NCBI RefSeq assembly: GCF_003202155.1
Contig: NZ_QFLI01000001.1
Span: 434,001 to 498,000, forward strand
DNA from: Marinifilum breve
GTDB lineage: Bacteria; Bacteroidota; Bacteroidia; Bacteroidales; Marinifilaceae
Direction of reading: 5' to 3'
DNA: 64,000 nt
Shown: positions 44,474 to 53,694 of the stretch, piece by piece
How the letters are laid out: every line of letters starts with the position of its first letter
Numbering within the stretch: position 1 is the stretch's first letter
Notes under the pieces: generated by a model
Told to the model about the DNA's origin: nothing
The model's input: only the letters and a program-made list of their open reading frames with translations
Database searches by the model: none
Translations under genes and position numbers: made by a program

Positions 44474-45379
44474 ATGGATAACAAAAGTTTAGTATCGATC
44501 GACGACTACACAAAAGAAGAAATCCTGGAAGTATTGGCCAGAGCAGCCGAATTCGAAAAAAATCCTAACTGCAACCTATTGGAAGGTAAAGTTGTTGCTT
44601 CGCTTTTTTTCGAGCCATCTACTCGTACTCGACTAAGTTTCGAAACTGCCATTAGCAGAATGGGTGGTAAAATTGTAGGATTTACCGATTCCTCTTCGTC
44701 AAGTGTTACCAAAGGTGAAACTTTGAAAGATACCACAAAAATGGTAAGTAACTATTGCGACTTAGTAGTTATGCGCCATCCAATTGAAGGTTCAGCTCGC
44801 TATGCTTCCGAAGTATCCGATGTTCCGGTAATTAATGCAGGTGATGGTGCTAATCAGCATCCTACCCAAACCATGCTTGACCTTTACTCAATCTACAAAA
44901 CACAAGGTACATTGGAAAACCTTAACATTTTCATGGTAGGAGATTTAAAATACGGACGTACCGTTCACTCCTTACTAATGGCGATGTCGCACTTTAACCC
45001 AACCTTCCACTTTATTGCTCCAAAAGAATTGGAAATTCCTTTGGCGTACAAAATTTTCATGGACAACAACAACATTAACTATCATGAACATACCGAGTTC
45101 AACGATATTATTAATGATGCTGATATCTTGTACATGACTCGTGTTCAACGTGAACGTTTTGCGGATCCGTTAGAGTACGAAAAAGTGAAGAATGTGTACA
45201 TTCTAAAGAATGACATGCTTGAGAATACCAGAGAAAATCTGAGAATTCTTCATCCGCTTCCAAGAGTAAACGAAATTGCTGTTGATGTAGATGCAAATCC
45301 TAAAGCATACTATTTCCAACAAGCTCTTAATGGTGTTTATGCACGCCAGGCAATTATTGCAAAAGCTCTTGATTTATAA
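44474..45379 (+). CDS. pyrB: Aspartate carbamoyltransferase catalytic chain
   Basis: A 301-residue protein of standard length. The carbamoyl-phosphate-binding motif [20 protein letters not shown] is intact, followed by [38 protein letters not shown], the interdomain [18 protein letters not shown] and [14 protein letters not shown] with TRVQRERF before it. It catalyses the committed step of pyrimidine synthesis. It is followed 33 bases later by pyrI, so the holoenzyme is of the allosteric class with regulatory chains. Expression is probably attenuated by the leader described separately. Confidence 0.98.
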   Translation: MDNKSLVSIDDYTKEEILEVLARAAEFEKNPNCNLLEGKVVASLFFEPSTRTRLSFETAISRMGGKIVGFTDSSSSSVTKGETLKDTTKMVSNYCDLVVMRHPIEGSARYASEVSDVPVINAGDGANQHPTQTMLDLYSIYKTQGTLENLNIFMVGDLKYGRTVHSLLMAMSHFNPTFHFIAPKELEIPLAYKIFMDNNNINYHEHTEFNDIINDADILYMTRVQRERFADPLEYEKVKNVYILKNDMLENTRENLRILHPLPRVNEIAVDVDANPKAYYFQQALNGVYARQAIIAKALDL

Positions 45380-45412
45380 TCACATTTTTCACGCTAAAAA
45401 GAACATCAAAAT

Positions 45413-45871
45413 ATGAACGCAAAAAAAGAATTACAAGTAAGTGCGATCGAAAATGGAACTGTAATTGACCACATTCCAGCCGAATATTTATTTCAGGTAA
45501 TCAACATCTTAGGCTTAGACACTTGTGGAAACTCGGTTACATTTGGTAACAACCTGGGTAGTGACAAATTGGGTAAAAAAGCCATTATTAAAGTTGCTGA
45601 TATCTTCTTTGAAGATGATGAAATCAACAAAATTTCATTGATTGCTCCTCATGCGAAACTAAACATCATCAAAAACTACCAGGTAGTTGAAAAGAAAATT
45701 GTTGAGTCTCCTGATAAAGTGGTTGGCATTGCAAAATGTATGAATCCAAAGTGTATCACTAATGTTGAAGAGGTAACCACAAGATTTAAAGTAATTGAAA
45801 AAACTCCGATTACTTTAAAATGCCACTATTGTGAAAAAATTACTGATCACAAACATATTGAAATCATTTAA
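45413..45871 (+). CDS. pyrI: Aspartate carbamoyltransferase regulatory chain
   Basis: A 152-residue protein. The N-terminal allosteric domain has ENGTVIDHIPAEYLFQVINI and LGKKAIIKVADIFFEDDEIN; the C-terminal zinc domain has CMNPKCITN and CHYCEK, giving the four cysteines that bind zinc and join regulatory to catalytic chains. It confers nucleotide feedback control on PyrB. It ends just before a strong terminator. Confidence 0.98.
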   Translation: MNAKKELQVSAIENGTVIDHIPAEYLFQVINILGLDTCGNSVTFGNNLGSDKLGKKAIIKVADIFFEDDEINKISLIAPHAKLNIIKNYQVVEKKIVESPDKVVGIAKCMNPKCITNVEEVTTRFKVIEKTPITLKCHYCEKITDHKHIEII

Positions 45872-45896
45872 TTGCATTGTGATTTTCTTGTTAGTT

Positions 45897-45922
45897 AAAA
45901 AAGCCCCTAGTGGGCTTTTTTT
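45897..45922 (+). terminator. pyrBI terminator
   Basis: The stem AAGCCC / GGGCTT with flanking A6 and T7 tracts extending the pairing, loop CTAGT, lies 25 bases after the pyrI stop codon. Confidence 0.9.
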
Positions 45923-45929
45923 ATTTTTC

Positions 45930-45937
45930 TACCTTTG
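45930..45937 (+). promoter_or_regulatory. -7 promoter element of the following gene
   Basis: TACCTTTG matches TAnnTTTG and lies 20 bases before the ATG at 45958, directly after the pyrBI terminator. No clear -33 TTTG lies at the right spacing. Confidence 0.5.
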
Positions 45938-45957
45938 CAGCAAATTATAAATTGATC

Positions 45958-46617
45958 ATGACACAAAATATAGAAGAGTTAAGAGAGTTGGTTTCTGCTG
46001 CAATAGATAATGGACAAAGTGGAAAAATTAAAGCGTGTAAATCAGCTTTACGCGATATTTATTCCATCATTAAGAATGATCCATTTCTACTTTGGGAAGA
46101 CTCTTATGTGTCCCAATTGGGTAAAGCAATTATCATGATGATCCATTGGGATATGATTGATGATGAAGACGAGAATATCGGCTTGGCTCACCTTGCATAT
46201 TTGTATATCAGCAAGGCAATTGAAAAAGAAGAAAACTTGCAGCCTGAAAGTGATAAATGTGAACTTTTTCGCTTAAGAAAGGACCGAATTATCATCATGA
46301 AAAGCTTTGATGATTTCTTTGTGGAGAGTCTACAAAATTTCTATTTCGCTGATAATAAAGCTACCGATCTAGATACATACAACGAGCAAAGAAAAGCTGT
46401 TCTAAGCCGTTTGCCATTTATGCAATTTTCAGATATCTATCTAATCGAGCAAGATTATCCAAACCTGCGTGATGATGAGTTTCTTTTGGAATTGGCAAAT
46501 ATGATTGAGCACGATCAGGAGTTTACCAATGAAAACTTAAAAGAAGCCTTTCTGCTTCATAAAATACTTTACAAATTCACCTACGAAGAATTGAAAAAAG
46601 GAGAATTAGTTTATTAA
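45958..46617 (+). CDS. Uncharacterised helical cytoplasmic protein
   Basis: The start is ATG 45958 (MTQNIEELRELVSAAIDNGQ), because the promoter -7 box at 45930-45937 lies inside the longer frame. The product is 219 residues, acidic and mainly helical, with no signal, membrane segment or recognisable catalytic motif. The pattern SGKIKACKSALRDIYSIIKN and GLAHLAYLYISKAIEKEENL suggests TPR-like helical pairs. The gene stands alone between terminators. I do not recognise the family. Confidence 0.75.
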   Translation: MTQNIEELRELVSAAIDNGQSGKIKACKSALRDIYSIIKNDPFLLWEDSYVSQLGKAIIMMIHWDMIDDEDENIGLAHLAYLYISKAIEKEENLQPESDKCELFRLRKDRIIIMKSFDDFFVESLQNFYFADNKATDLDTYNEQRKAVLSRLPFMQFSDIYLIEQDYPNLRDDEFLLELANMIEHDQEFTNENLKEAFLLHKILYKFTYEELKKGELVY

Positions 46618-46639
46618 TCAAGTTGATATATTAGAATAC

Positions 46640-46667
46640 AGAGGCGTAATTTAATACGTCTCTTTTT
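46640..46667 (+). terminator. Terminator of the helical-protein gene at 45958
   Basis: A 9-bp stem AGAGGCGTA / TACGTCTCT (one G-T pair) with a 6-base loop, followed by five T residues. Confidence 0.85.
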
Positions 46668-46862
46668 GTATACAGCAAGTTCATTTCATAAAAAAAGACT
46701 TTTTTATCTGCAAAACATATCATTAGTTACAGAAGTTGAATTTTTCTTTCTATCTTAATGCTTTAAATGCATAGGTGCATACAAAATCGCTGAGTTTTTC
46801 CTATGTAGGGTTTGATTTCAAACCAAATGTTATCAGCAAAAAACAATAAACAACAGCATTTT

Positions 46863-48362
46863 ATGAGTATAGAAAAATACGACCTTGTTGTATTGGGAAG
46901 TGGTCCTGCAGGCTTCTCGGCAGCAATGCGTGCAATTGATTTTGGCAAATCGGTTTGTCTTGTCGAGGCACAACATCTTGGTGGAGCCGGAATTATGAAT
47001 GGAGCTCTTACCTCAAAAGCCATGTGGGAACTTTCCAGAGACTATTCCATTGCCTCATCTGTAATGAGAGGGTACCGCGCATCGGGTTTGAATGTGGATT
47101 ACAAGCAAGTACAAAAAACCATTATGCAAGCTGCAAAACAAAAGCAATTGCAAATGCTTTCCCAAATTGAAACCTATGCAGAGCCAACTGAAAAATTTGG
47201 AAACATCACATTAAAGCATGGTTGGGGAAAATTTATCGATTCCCATACAATAGAAGTTAAATCCGAAAAGAATACAGAGCTTGTTCATGGCGATAACTTT
47301 ATTATTGCAACCGGATCAAGACCTCGCCCAATGCCTGATGTAGAAATTGATCAGGAAAGAATCATTGATTCGGAAGGAATTATGAACCTGAAAGAATTTC
47401 CTGAAAGGATGATCATTTTAGGTTCGGGGATTATTGGTTGTGAGTTCGCTACCATATTCTCCAACTACAATCAAACCGAAGTACATTTATTAGATAGACA
47501 ACACAAGGTAATTCCATACGAAGATGATGATTTAAGTAGCTTTGTGTCGAAAAATCTTGAAAATAATGGTGTAATTATCCACCATACAGCCAATTTGAGG
47601 TGCATTAGAAAGCGACCGGATTTTCTGGAAGTGGTGCTTGATTACCAGGATGGACATTCGAAAGTAATTGAGGTGGATGTTGCGCTGGTAGCCATTGGTA
47701 GAATTCCAAATCTAGACAATATCGGTCTTGAAAATGTAGGTATTGAAAGAACCGATCGAGGTTATTTGAATATCAATGAAGTTTGTGCAACCGACGACTT
47801 TAAGGCATGTAATGTTTTCGCTGCCGGTGATGTTTCTGGTCACGCACAGCTCTATTCTGTTGGAGAACTACAAGGAAGATATATCGTAGAAGCTTTGTAT
47901 GGAAACCTGGAGTATCCGCTTGACTATTCGAACATGTCAACGCTAATGTTCTTTAAACCAGAAGTAGCTGCAGTTGGATTAAACGAGAAAGCTTGTCAGA
48001 AAAGAGGCATCCCTTATAAGGTTGCTACTTACTCGAATTCCTTGGTAAACCGTGCTGTTGCAATGCGAGCTATTGATGGTTTTATTAAAATCATAGTAAG
48101 TGATGACGGTAAAGATCGAATTCTAGGAATGAGAGCAGCTGGTCCACAGGCCTCAACATTAATTACATCCATAGCCTACCAAATCACTCAAAAAGGAACC
48201 CTAAAAGACATCCGACAAAATGTTCATCCTCACCCAAGTATTAGTGAAGGAGTGCAAGAATGTTTAAGGGTTTTCGAGGAAAAATCGATATACAAACCCA
48301 AAGCGTTTCCGGATTTGATAAAGTTAAAAAGCTGGAAACCCGAAAAGGTAAAAGAAGCATAA
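46863..48362 (+). CDS. Dihydrolipoamide-dehydrogenase-like flavoprotein lacking the redox disulfide
   Basis: The start is ATG 46863 (MSIEKYDLVVLGSGPAGFSA); the longer frame begins with TTG. The 499-residue protein has the FAD motif GSGPAGFSAAMRA, NAD motif ILGSGIIGCEFATIF, the second FAD motif CNVFAAGDVSGHAQLYSVGE and a C-terminal dimerisation domain with HPHPSISEGVQE. The catalytic disulfide segment GGTCxxxGCxPSK reads GGAGIMNGALTSK (40-52), so both redox cysteines are absent (Gly43, Ala48). It therefore cannot work as a lipoamide or mercuric reductase. A pyridine-nucleotide transhydrogenase-like or NAD(P)H oxidase-like activity is possible. Confidence 0.85.
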   Translation: MSIEKYDLVVLGSGPAGFSAAMRAIDFGKSVCLVEAQHLGGAGIMNGALTSKAMWELSRDYSIASSVMRGYRASGLNVDYKQVQKTIMQAAKQKQLQMLSQIETYAEPTEKFGNITLKHGWGKFIDSHTIEVKSEKNTELVHGDNFIIATGSRPRPMPDVEIDQERIIDSEGIMNLKEFPERMIILGSGIIGCEFATIFSNYNQTEVHLLDRQHKVIPYEDDDLSSFVSKNLENNGVIIHHTANLRCIRKRPDFLEVVLDYQDGHSKVIEVDVALVAIGRIPNLDNIGLENVGIERTDRGYLNINEVCATDDFKACNVFAAGDVSGHAQLYSVGELQGRYIVEALYGNLEYPLDYSNMSTLMFFKPEVAAVGLNEKACQKRGIPYKVATYSNSLVNRAVAMRAIDGFIKIIVSDDGKDRILGMRAAGPQASTLITSIAYQITQKGTLKDIRQNVHPHPSISEGVQECLRVFEEKSIYKPKAFPDLIKLKSWKPEKVKEA

Positions 48363-48366
48363 CAAC

Positions 48367-48400
48367 AACACCCCAAATATATGATTGTATTTGGGGTGTT
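48367..48400. terminator. Bidirectional terminator between flavoprotein and LruC genes
   Basis: A 13-bp perfect stem AACACCCCAAATA / TATTTGGGGTGTT with an 8-base loop lies between convergent genes, starting 5 bases after the flavoprotein stop codon. Confidence 0.88.
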
Positions 48401-48422
48401 TGCTTTTATAAATTAATGATCA

Positions 48423-50489
48423 TCATTCAATTTTATCCGTATTTCTGTATCCTGCATTATCCTTATACCAATCGGGATACAACTCTCCTCCACTTTCTGC
48501 CCATTTGGCAAAGTGATTATAGCCTTCAATTATCTCTACCTTCTCTTTTGTGTACTTAAATTCGTGAGCAATAGCAATGGCCCAAGGTAATCCTTTTGGT
48601 GATCGATAATCTCCATCTGTATCCAGATTGGTCACACTTTGACTGGTATCACCCTCTCCCAATGATGTTCTGCTATGATTTGGCAAATGAATTTCTTTTG
48701 AACGATTTCCATTCACAATCAGGAAAGGATTAAAAGGACTTGTTCCAATTTCATCCAAATCCAATGGTTCTGTGAATCGTATATTAATCGTTAGCTCATT
48801 GTAATCAGGATCAGGCTCACTGGTTTCATCTCTATAATTCTGCGACTGATCAAATGCAATCACTACTGCTTTTTCCTGGTTTGCCTCCAAACCATTGGCC
48901 TGCACATCTATGTAATTTGATCTAATATCAGTACCTGTAACACTTTCAATCTGACCTGGCAATAAATTGTCGAACTGAATACCAAAACCATTATTAAACG
49001 AAGCTCCTTTAACATGTTTCACCCAGAATTTAGCCTCCATTCGAACTGCTTTGTTATCCAGATTAATCATCATGGTATACCTGTAGTTTACCACCAAATC
49101 GTTAAAGTCATAATCTCCCTTATAAGGCCACAAATCTTCAAAAGCAAGACTCCCCCATCCATATTTTGTTGGTGTAACCGTTTTTAGACACACCTCAGGG
49201 TCATTTGGAAACTCATCGATGTCATCAGGACAGCCATCATTGTCTGAATCTCCAACATTCTCATATTCCAAAGGTGTTTTTGTAAGATCGTTAATCCCCA
49301 GTTCGTTATCCGGATCACGAGTATCGTACCCACCGGTTTGCGTATCCATTACATACAAACTTGAAGGTGTAAAATTATCGGCAACCCAAATATCAGGAGT
49401 TTGCTTGGTATCTATACATAAAGAAGTTGGAGTAAAAGGCAAGTTATCGGCACTTTTACGCACTGCATTCACTTCGTTCGATCCCTCGTTAAAGGTTAAG
49501 GCATACAAACCACCAAAGGTTGACATGTACCAGCTTCCATCTTTTCCTTTTGCAATATCTCCTCCACCTGTGTTATTTAATCCATTATCGATATTAAATG
49601 TTTCCAATACACTTCCATCAGCAGGATTTAGCTTGTAGATGTAGTCTTTATTTGAAAAATACAGGAAGCCTTCGTCGTTGGCATATTCCAATCGTGGTCC
49701 ACCAAAACCCAAATTGTCATTGATAATGGTTGGTTCTGATACGGCATAATCATTCTCAACATCTACATCGTAACGATACAACTTGTAAGGCTTATTGCGA
49801 CCAATGGTATAAAACTGATGGTTGTGAAAATCCATAGCAACAGTCCATGTACCTTCAGCCAAATCACGCTTACGAACCGTGGTCATATCTTCAGGGTTAA
49901 CCGTAAAAAGTTGTCCGCTACCATTCACACACCAAAGAATATCGCTTGCCAGTGCAGCATTTTTCGATGAGACTTTTGGCTTCGACTTCGTTTTTAAATT
50001 ACTTCCGTTAAAGGTCAAATTTAAAGGACGCTCTTCGGTAATATCATTTGAGAAAGCACTGGCAAATGCACCATTGTAATATTTCTTTAGTAGTAATTTC
50101 TTTACATTGGTTGGAACGGATAAAGAGACATTCGCTTTACCTCCCGATACACGAACCACTCCCAATTCGATGGTATTATAATGATCGGCAATAGGAACTT
50201 CTTCGGAAACGGTGTTTCCTTCATCATCGGTATATTCAATCTCTTGCCAACTAATTACATCCTCATATGAGTAGATGTAATAATAAGCTCCTTCATCTGA
50301 ATCGCTTATCTCTAGTTTTATCTCTCCGGTAGTATTAAAATCGAATTGATCGGGAATATTCAATTGCCCTAATAGTGTATTATCTGGTTCCGGTTCTGGT
50401 TGGGGCTCATCGGAAACATTCGAATCTGTACAGGAAAACAATCCTAAAAAAATCACGAGCAATAAAATGCTCCATGTAAATTTCTTCAT
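48423..50489 (-). CDS. LruC-domain lipoprotein
   Basis: A 688-residue protein with a lipoprotein signal (LLLVIFLGLFSC) followed by an acidic proline-rich linker (PQPEPEPDN). The middle part (about 190-400) looks like a beta-propeller (WCVNGSGQLFTVNPEDMTTV, YKLNPADGSVLETFNIDN). A calcium-type motif DSDNDGCPDDIDEFPND follows at about 420, then the LruC domain with its hallmark LAFEDLWPYKGDYDFNDLVV and C-terminal NGNRSKEIHLPNH. LruC proteins are surface lipoproteins in Leptospira and Bacteroidota with no settled function. The gene is monocistronic. Confidence 0.85.
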   Translation of the reverse strand: MKKFTWSILLLVIFLGLFSCTDSNVSDEPQPEPEPDNTLLGQLNIPDQFDFNTTGEIKLEISDSDEGAYYYIYSYEDVISWQEIEYTDDEGNTVSEEVPIADHYNTIELGVVRVSGGKANVSLSVPTNVKKLLLKKYYNGAFASAFSNDITEERPLNLTFNGSNLKTKSKPKVSSKNAALASDILWCVNGSGQLFTVNPEDMTTVRKRDLAEGTWTVAMDFHNHQFYTIGRNKPYKLYRYDVDVENDYAVSEPTIINDNLGFGGPRLEYANDEGFLYFSNKDYIYKLNPADGSVLETFNIDNGLNNTGGGDIAKGKDGSWYMSTFGGLYALTFNEGSNEVNAVRKSADNLPFTPTSLCIDTKQTPDIWVADNFTPSSLYVMDTQTGGYDTRDPDNELGINDLTKTPLEYENVGDSDNDGCPDDIDEFPNDPEVCLKTVTPTKYGWGSLAFEDLWPYKGDYDFNDLVVNYRYTMMINLDNKAVRMEAKFWVKHVKGASFNNGFGIQFDNLLPGQIESVTGTDIRSNYIDVQANGLEANQEKAVVIAFDQSQNYRDETSEPDPDYNELTINIRFTEPLDLDEIGTSPFNPFLIVNGNRSKEIHLPNHSRTSLGEGDTSQSVTNLDTDGDYRSPKGLPWAIAIAHEFKYTKEKVEIIEGYNHFAKWAESGGELYPDWYKDNAGYRNTDKIE

Positions 50490-50652
50490 AGCAATTATTT
50501 TATAGTCAATTTAAATCCGTAAAATCATACTTACGTAAGTATCCAAAATTTGTTTGAACAAAATGTTCCATTATGGAAAAAGATTGATTCGAAAATAGAG
50601 AATTGACCTTATGCACTGATTTTTGTAACTTATAATACCGATTACTATTCAA

Positions 50653-50686
50653 TCCCGATAATTATCGGGAGCGCCTTTAGTGCGCT
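50653..50686. repeat. REP-like double palindrome
   Basis: An 18-bp perfect palindrome TCCCGATAATTATCGGGA (50653-50670) is directly followed by a second inverted repeat AGCGC / GCGCT (50670-50686). The GC-rich arms contrast with the AT-rich surroundings. It lies within a 293-base gene-free stretch (50490-50782). Similar CCCGAT...ATCGGG elements occur as dispersed REP-type repeats in Bacteroidota as I recall; no second copy was seen in this window. Confidence 0.6.
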
Positions 50687-50782
50687 TCACTTCAAAAGTC
50701 CCATTGAATATGTATCGGCATTATACAAGAGCATTTTAATATTTAAATAGTATAATTGGTCAATAATCAATAAAACAACCAG

Positions 50783-51100
50783 ATGAACTACATAGAACTA
50801 ATAAAGCTAATCACCAATGGGGAATGGCGCAATGTGGAATCTCAAGAGGTGTGTTCGTTCTTTTGGACGGAACCCGATCAATCCATAAACATTAAATTCA
50901 TATCAGGCGAAAAAGCCGGCAAAACCGACTCTCATAAATTCGTAAAATTGTACTTGAGCAAAGAACAGCAAGAAGACTGTCACGCCTTACAATTCCAAAG
51001 CAATTTGTTCACCAGTGAATTCTGTTTAGAATCGGAAGACAGCCATTTGTTTGTCTCCTCTAAAGTGTTTGGTGATATGGAATTGGAAAGACATAGTTAG
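50783..51100 (+). CDS. Small hypothetical protein
   Basis: A 105-residue protein without signal or membrane segment. Alternating strands are suggested by VCSFFWTEPDQSINIKFISG and SHLFVSSKVFGDMELERHS. I do not recognise a family. The start at 50783 follows an AT-rich leader after the REP-like element. Codon use resembles the neighbours. It stands between a divergent LruC gene and a convergent FKBP gene. Confidence 0.6.
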   Translation: MNYIELIKLITNGEWRNVESQEVCSFFWTEPDQSINIKFISGEKAGKTDSHKFVKLYLSKEQQEDCHALQFQSNLFTSEFCLESEDSHLFVSSKVFGDMELERHS

Positions 51101-51152
51101 TGCCTCTGATATATATTGCAACAAAACGAACAACTTGTTCAATCCAGACTAC

Positions 51153-51180
51153 AAAAAAAGCCCAACCAAAAGGTTGAGCC
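51153..51180 (-). terminator. Terminator of the FKBP gene
   Basis: On the minus strand GCTCAACC / GGTTGGGC (one G-T pair) with a TTTT loop is followed by seven T residues, 25 bases after the stop codon. Confidence 0.85.
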
Positions 51181-51203
51181 CGCCATAAATGTCTTTTTTC
51201 TGC

Positions 51204-52016
51204 TTATTGATCGCTATGTTTCTTACACAGTTCAATCATTTTTTCCTGCATCATTTTATTTTCAGGATCACTTTTCAAAAGAATTTCCAATTGATCTTTG
51301 GCAGTAAGGTATTTTTCCATACTCTCCAAAGACAATACATTCCTGTACTTTAGTCTGTCATCCTTTGTTAATTCACCTATTTTCGCTGCGTAATTGGCTG
51401 CCTTCTCGTGCAGGTTCTCTTTGGTAAGCATTTCCCAAACTCTGTTTACTTGCTCGCTATCGGTATGATATTGCTTTGCCTCCTCACCTTCAACTACTCT
51501 TTGGTAAGTTGCAATGGCATCTTCAAGCGATTTCTCTTTCATATCGGCATACAATAAATCCGACAGAAACTTTTTAGGAGCTTCTACCTTTATCACTTTA
51601 AACTGATCGTAAACCAAAGTGGCATTGGGAGGAATCACATCTCCTGCTCCCTTGGAACCATAGGCCAATGAATCTGGAAGAATCGCAACCACCTCATCGC
51701 CTTGGCGAAGCAGCATGCTAATTTCTGTAAAACCTTTAATCAAACGAGAATAATCAGCTGTATAGGTAAATAATGAATCCGGCAACTCATTGGTATTCCA
51801 AACCACCTTGCCATCAACCTGAAGGCTTAAATAAGCACCTACCTTACATCCGGTTTCAACCTTTCGCCCCTCTCCTTTTTTAAGATAGAAATACTTTAAA
51901 CCACTACTTGTTTGAATGGTATCAACCAAAGCAATTTCTTTACTGGTTGATTTTTGATTGTTACAGGCACTCATCATGAGCAGTGCTGCAAATAAAATGG
52001 AATAAATCGTTCTCAT
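51204..52016 (-). CDS. FKBP-type peptidyl-prolyl cis-trans isomerase lipoprotein
   Basis: A 270-residue protein with a lipobox in LLMMSACNNQ (Cys18). The FKBP domain spans about 35-145 with SGLKYFYLKKGEGRKVETGC, LIKGFTEISMLLRQGDEVVA, ILPDSLAYGSKGAGDVIPPN and ATLVYDQFKVIKVE, retaining the usual hydrophobic pocket residues. A helical C-terminal extension of about 120 residues (150-270) contains TPR-like pairs (WEMLTKENLHEKAANYAAKI, ESMEKYLTAKDQLEILLKSD). It probably assists folding of exported proteins at the periplasmic side of the envelope. The extension may bind clients, which is inference. Confidence 0.88.
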   Translation of the reverse strand: MRTIYSILFAALLMMSACNNQKSTSKEIALVDTIQTSSGLKYFYLKKGEGRKVETGCKVGAYLSLQVDGKVVWNTNELPDSLFTYTADYSRLIKGFTEISMLLRQGDEVVAILPDSLAYGSKGAGDVIPPNATLVYDQFKVIKVEAPKKFLSDLLYADMKEKSLEDAIATYQRVVEGEEAKQYHTDSEQVNRVWEMLTKENLHEKAANYAAKIGELTKDDRLKYRNVLSLESMEKYLTAKDQLEILLKSDPENKMMQEKMIELCKKHSDQ

Positions 52017-52216
52017 AGTCTCGTTATTATCTGGTATCTGTAATCAGAATTCCAAATGTAAGAAATAATAAAGTAGTGGAATGAAAATAACTTATGGAAT
52101 TTCATCCAAAAGCTTTTTAAGATCCGATTATTAAACATATCAAATACCATTTATTTCCAATACCAGACCAATCTTATTTAAATTCCTTAAATTGTAATGA
52201 ATCAAATGAGCAAAGC

Positions 52217-52981
52217 ATGTGTTATGATATACAAGCAAAATTGGAGACTCAATTAAAAAGAGCCCGCAGGCTAAACCAAGTTGAAGTCATTCGTGAATTG
52301 GAAACGGAACTGGAACCATACCTTACCAACTGGCATCACGTATCTGGTTTTACTCACCCCAATTTGCTCATTTATACAAACGAAACTCCAAATTTACCAA
52401 CTGTAGCATCGTGGGGCTTGATTCCTGATTGGGTTAAGAGCAAAAATCAAGCCGATGATTTAAGAAGAAAAACCGTTAATGCCAGGGGCGAAAGCATATT
52501 TGAAAAACCTTCATTTCGAAAATCGGCACAGTATCATCGTTGTTTGATTTGTGTAGATGGCTTCTATGAACATCATCACAGGAATGGTAAAATATTCCCC
52601 TTTTTCATCAAAAATAAAAATGGTGAACCAATAACTCTTGCAGGACTTTGGAGCAATTGGACAAACAGGCAAACTGGTGAAATTCTGAAAACTTTTACCA
52701 TTGTAACGGTAAAAGCCAATCCATTGATGACAGAAATTCATAACAATCCTAAACTTAAAGAAGCAAGAATGCCTTTGATACTCACCAATGATAATTCGGA
52801 GAGTTGGATTAATGCCTTCCCTAATTCAAAGGGTATGGATGAAATTAAATCCATAATAAAACCCTCGCAAGTAAATTTAATAGCACATACAGTTCGTCCT
52901 TTGAGAGGCAAACACTCTGTTGAAAATTCACCAAAAGCAAGTGAAGAATTTCATTACAACGACTTTAACAGTCTTTTTTGA
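52217..52981 (+). CDS. SRAP (YedK/HMCES) abasic-site-processing protein
   Basis: A 254-residue protein. Catalytic Cys2 is present immediately after the initiator Met (MCYDIQAK), which also fixes the start. Other SRAP motifs are ASWGLIPDWVKS, VNARGESIFEKPSFRKSAQY, CLICVDGFYEHHHRNGKIFP (conserved Glu) and IAHTVRPLRGKHSVENSP near the end. The family crosslinks covalently to abasic sites in single-stranded DNA through Cys2, shielding them. The active-site His normally found in an S/P-x-x-H-x-R-M-P loop appears changed (KLKEARMPLIL keeps ARMP), so the crosslink-reversal residue deserves a look. Confidence 0.93.
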   Translation: MCYDIQAKLETQLKRARRLNQVEVIRELETELEPYLTNWHHVSGFTHPNLLIYTNETPNLPTVASWGLIPDWVKSKNQADDLRRKTVNARGESIFEKPSFRKSAQYHRCLICVDGFYEHHHRNGKIFPFFIKNKNGEPITLAGLWSNWTNRQTGEILKTFTIVTVKANPLMTEIHNNPKLKEARMPLILTNDNSESWINAFPNSKGMDEIKSIIKPSQVNLIAHTVRPLRGKHSVENSPKASEEFHYNDFNSLF

Positions 52982-53051
52982 ATACCCCAAATCACAAAAT
53001 TTAATGCATATGGAATATTATTTTTGGAGAATAAAAAAAATTACATACTTT

Positions 53052-53070
53052 TACTTTGAATTTCAAAGTA
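53052..53070 (+). promoter_or_regulatory. Palindromic operator overlapping a promoter, copy 1
   Basis: TACTTTGAATTTCAAAGTA is a perfect 19-bp palindrome 6 bases before the ATG at 53077. Its left arm TACTTTG is a near match to the -7 element. A copy with one base different lies at 53997-54015. Confidence 0.7.
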
Positions 53071-53076
53071 CTTTTT

Positions 53077-53694
53077 ATGAACCAACAAAAATACATTGAT
53101 GATTTAAATGAAATTAAAGAGATGATGAACAAATCATCTAAATTTATTTCATTGAGCGGATTATCGGGAATTTCGGCAGGAATTATTGCATTGGTGGGTG
53201 CCTATTTTGCATGGATCAACATCTATTCTGAAACTGGATACCAAAATTTTGATCGCGCTCTATTAAGTTGGGAACAACTTATTCAATTGCTGGGCATTGG
53301 TTTTATCACCTTGTTACTCGCTGTTGGCTTTGGAATTTTCTTTACTCGCCTAAAAACCAAAAAGGCCAAGCAAAACATATGGGATTCTCAAACCAAAAGA
53401 CTGCTAATTAACTTACTCATCCCTCTTCTAAGCGGTGGAGTATTTTGTCTGTTGATATTGCTTAAAGGTTACATAGGCTTAATTGCCCCCCTTACCTTGA
53501 TTTTTTATGGCTTGGCATTGGTAAATGCAAGTAAATATACCCTAACAGAAGTTCGAAGTCTAGGGATTCTAGAGATCATTTTAGGATTAATTGCTACTTA
53601 CTTTATTGGGTATGGCTTGATATTTTGGTGCATTGGATTTGGAGTCCTACACATTGTGTATGGTATTATTATGGAAGTAAAATACAAGTCGTGA
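53077..53694 (+). CDS. Membrane protein co-encoded with a winged-helix regulator
   Basis: The start is ATG 53077 (MNQQKYIDDLNEIKEMMNKS), right after the palindromic operator; a TTG at 53056 lies inside the operator. The 205-residue product has a short cytoplasmic helix and about six transmembrane segments (LSGISAGIIALVGAYFAWI, LLGIGFITLLLAVGFGIFF, LLIPLLSGGVFCLLILLKGY, ILEIILGLIATYFIGYG). It ends in a 4-base overlap (GTGA) with the regulator gene, so the two are translationally coupled. It may act as a membrane partner or anti-regulator; the function is not known. Confidence 0.85.
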   Translation: MNQQKYIDDLNEIKEMMNKSSKFISLSGLSGISAGIIALVGAYFAWINIYSETGYQNFDRALLSWEQLIQLLGIGFITLLLAVGFGIFFTRLKTKKAKQNIWDSQTKRLLINLLIPLLSGGVFCLLILLKGYIGLIAPLTLIFYGLALVNASKYTLTEVRSLGILEIILGLIATYFIGYGLIFWCIGFGVLHIVYGIIMEVKYKS

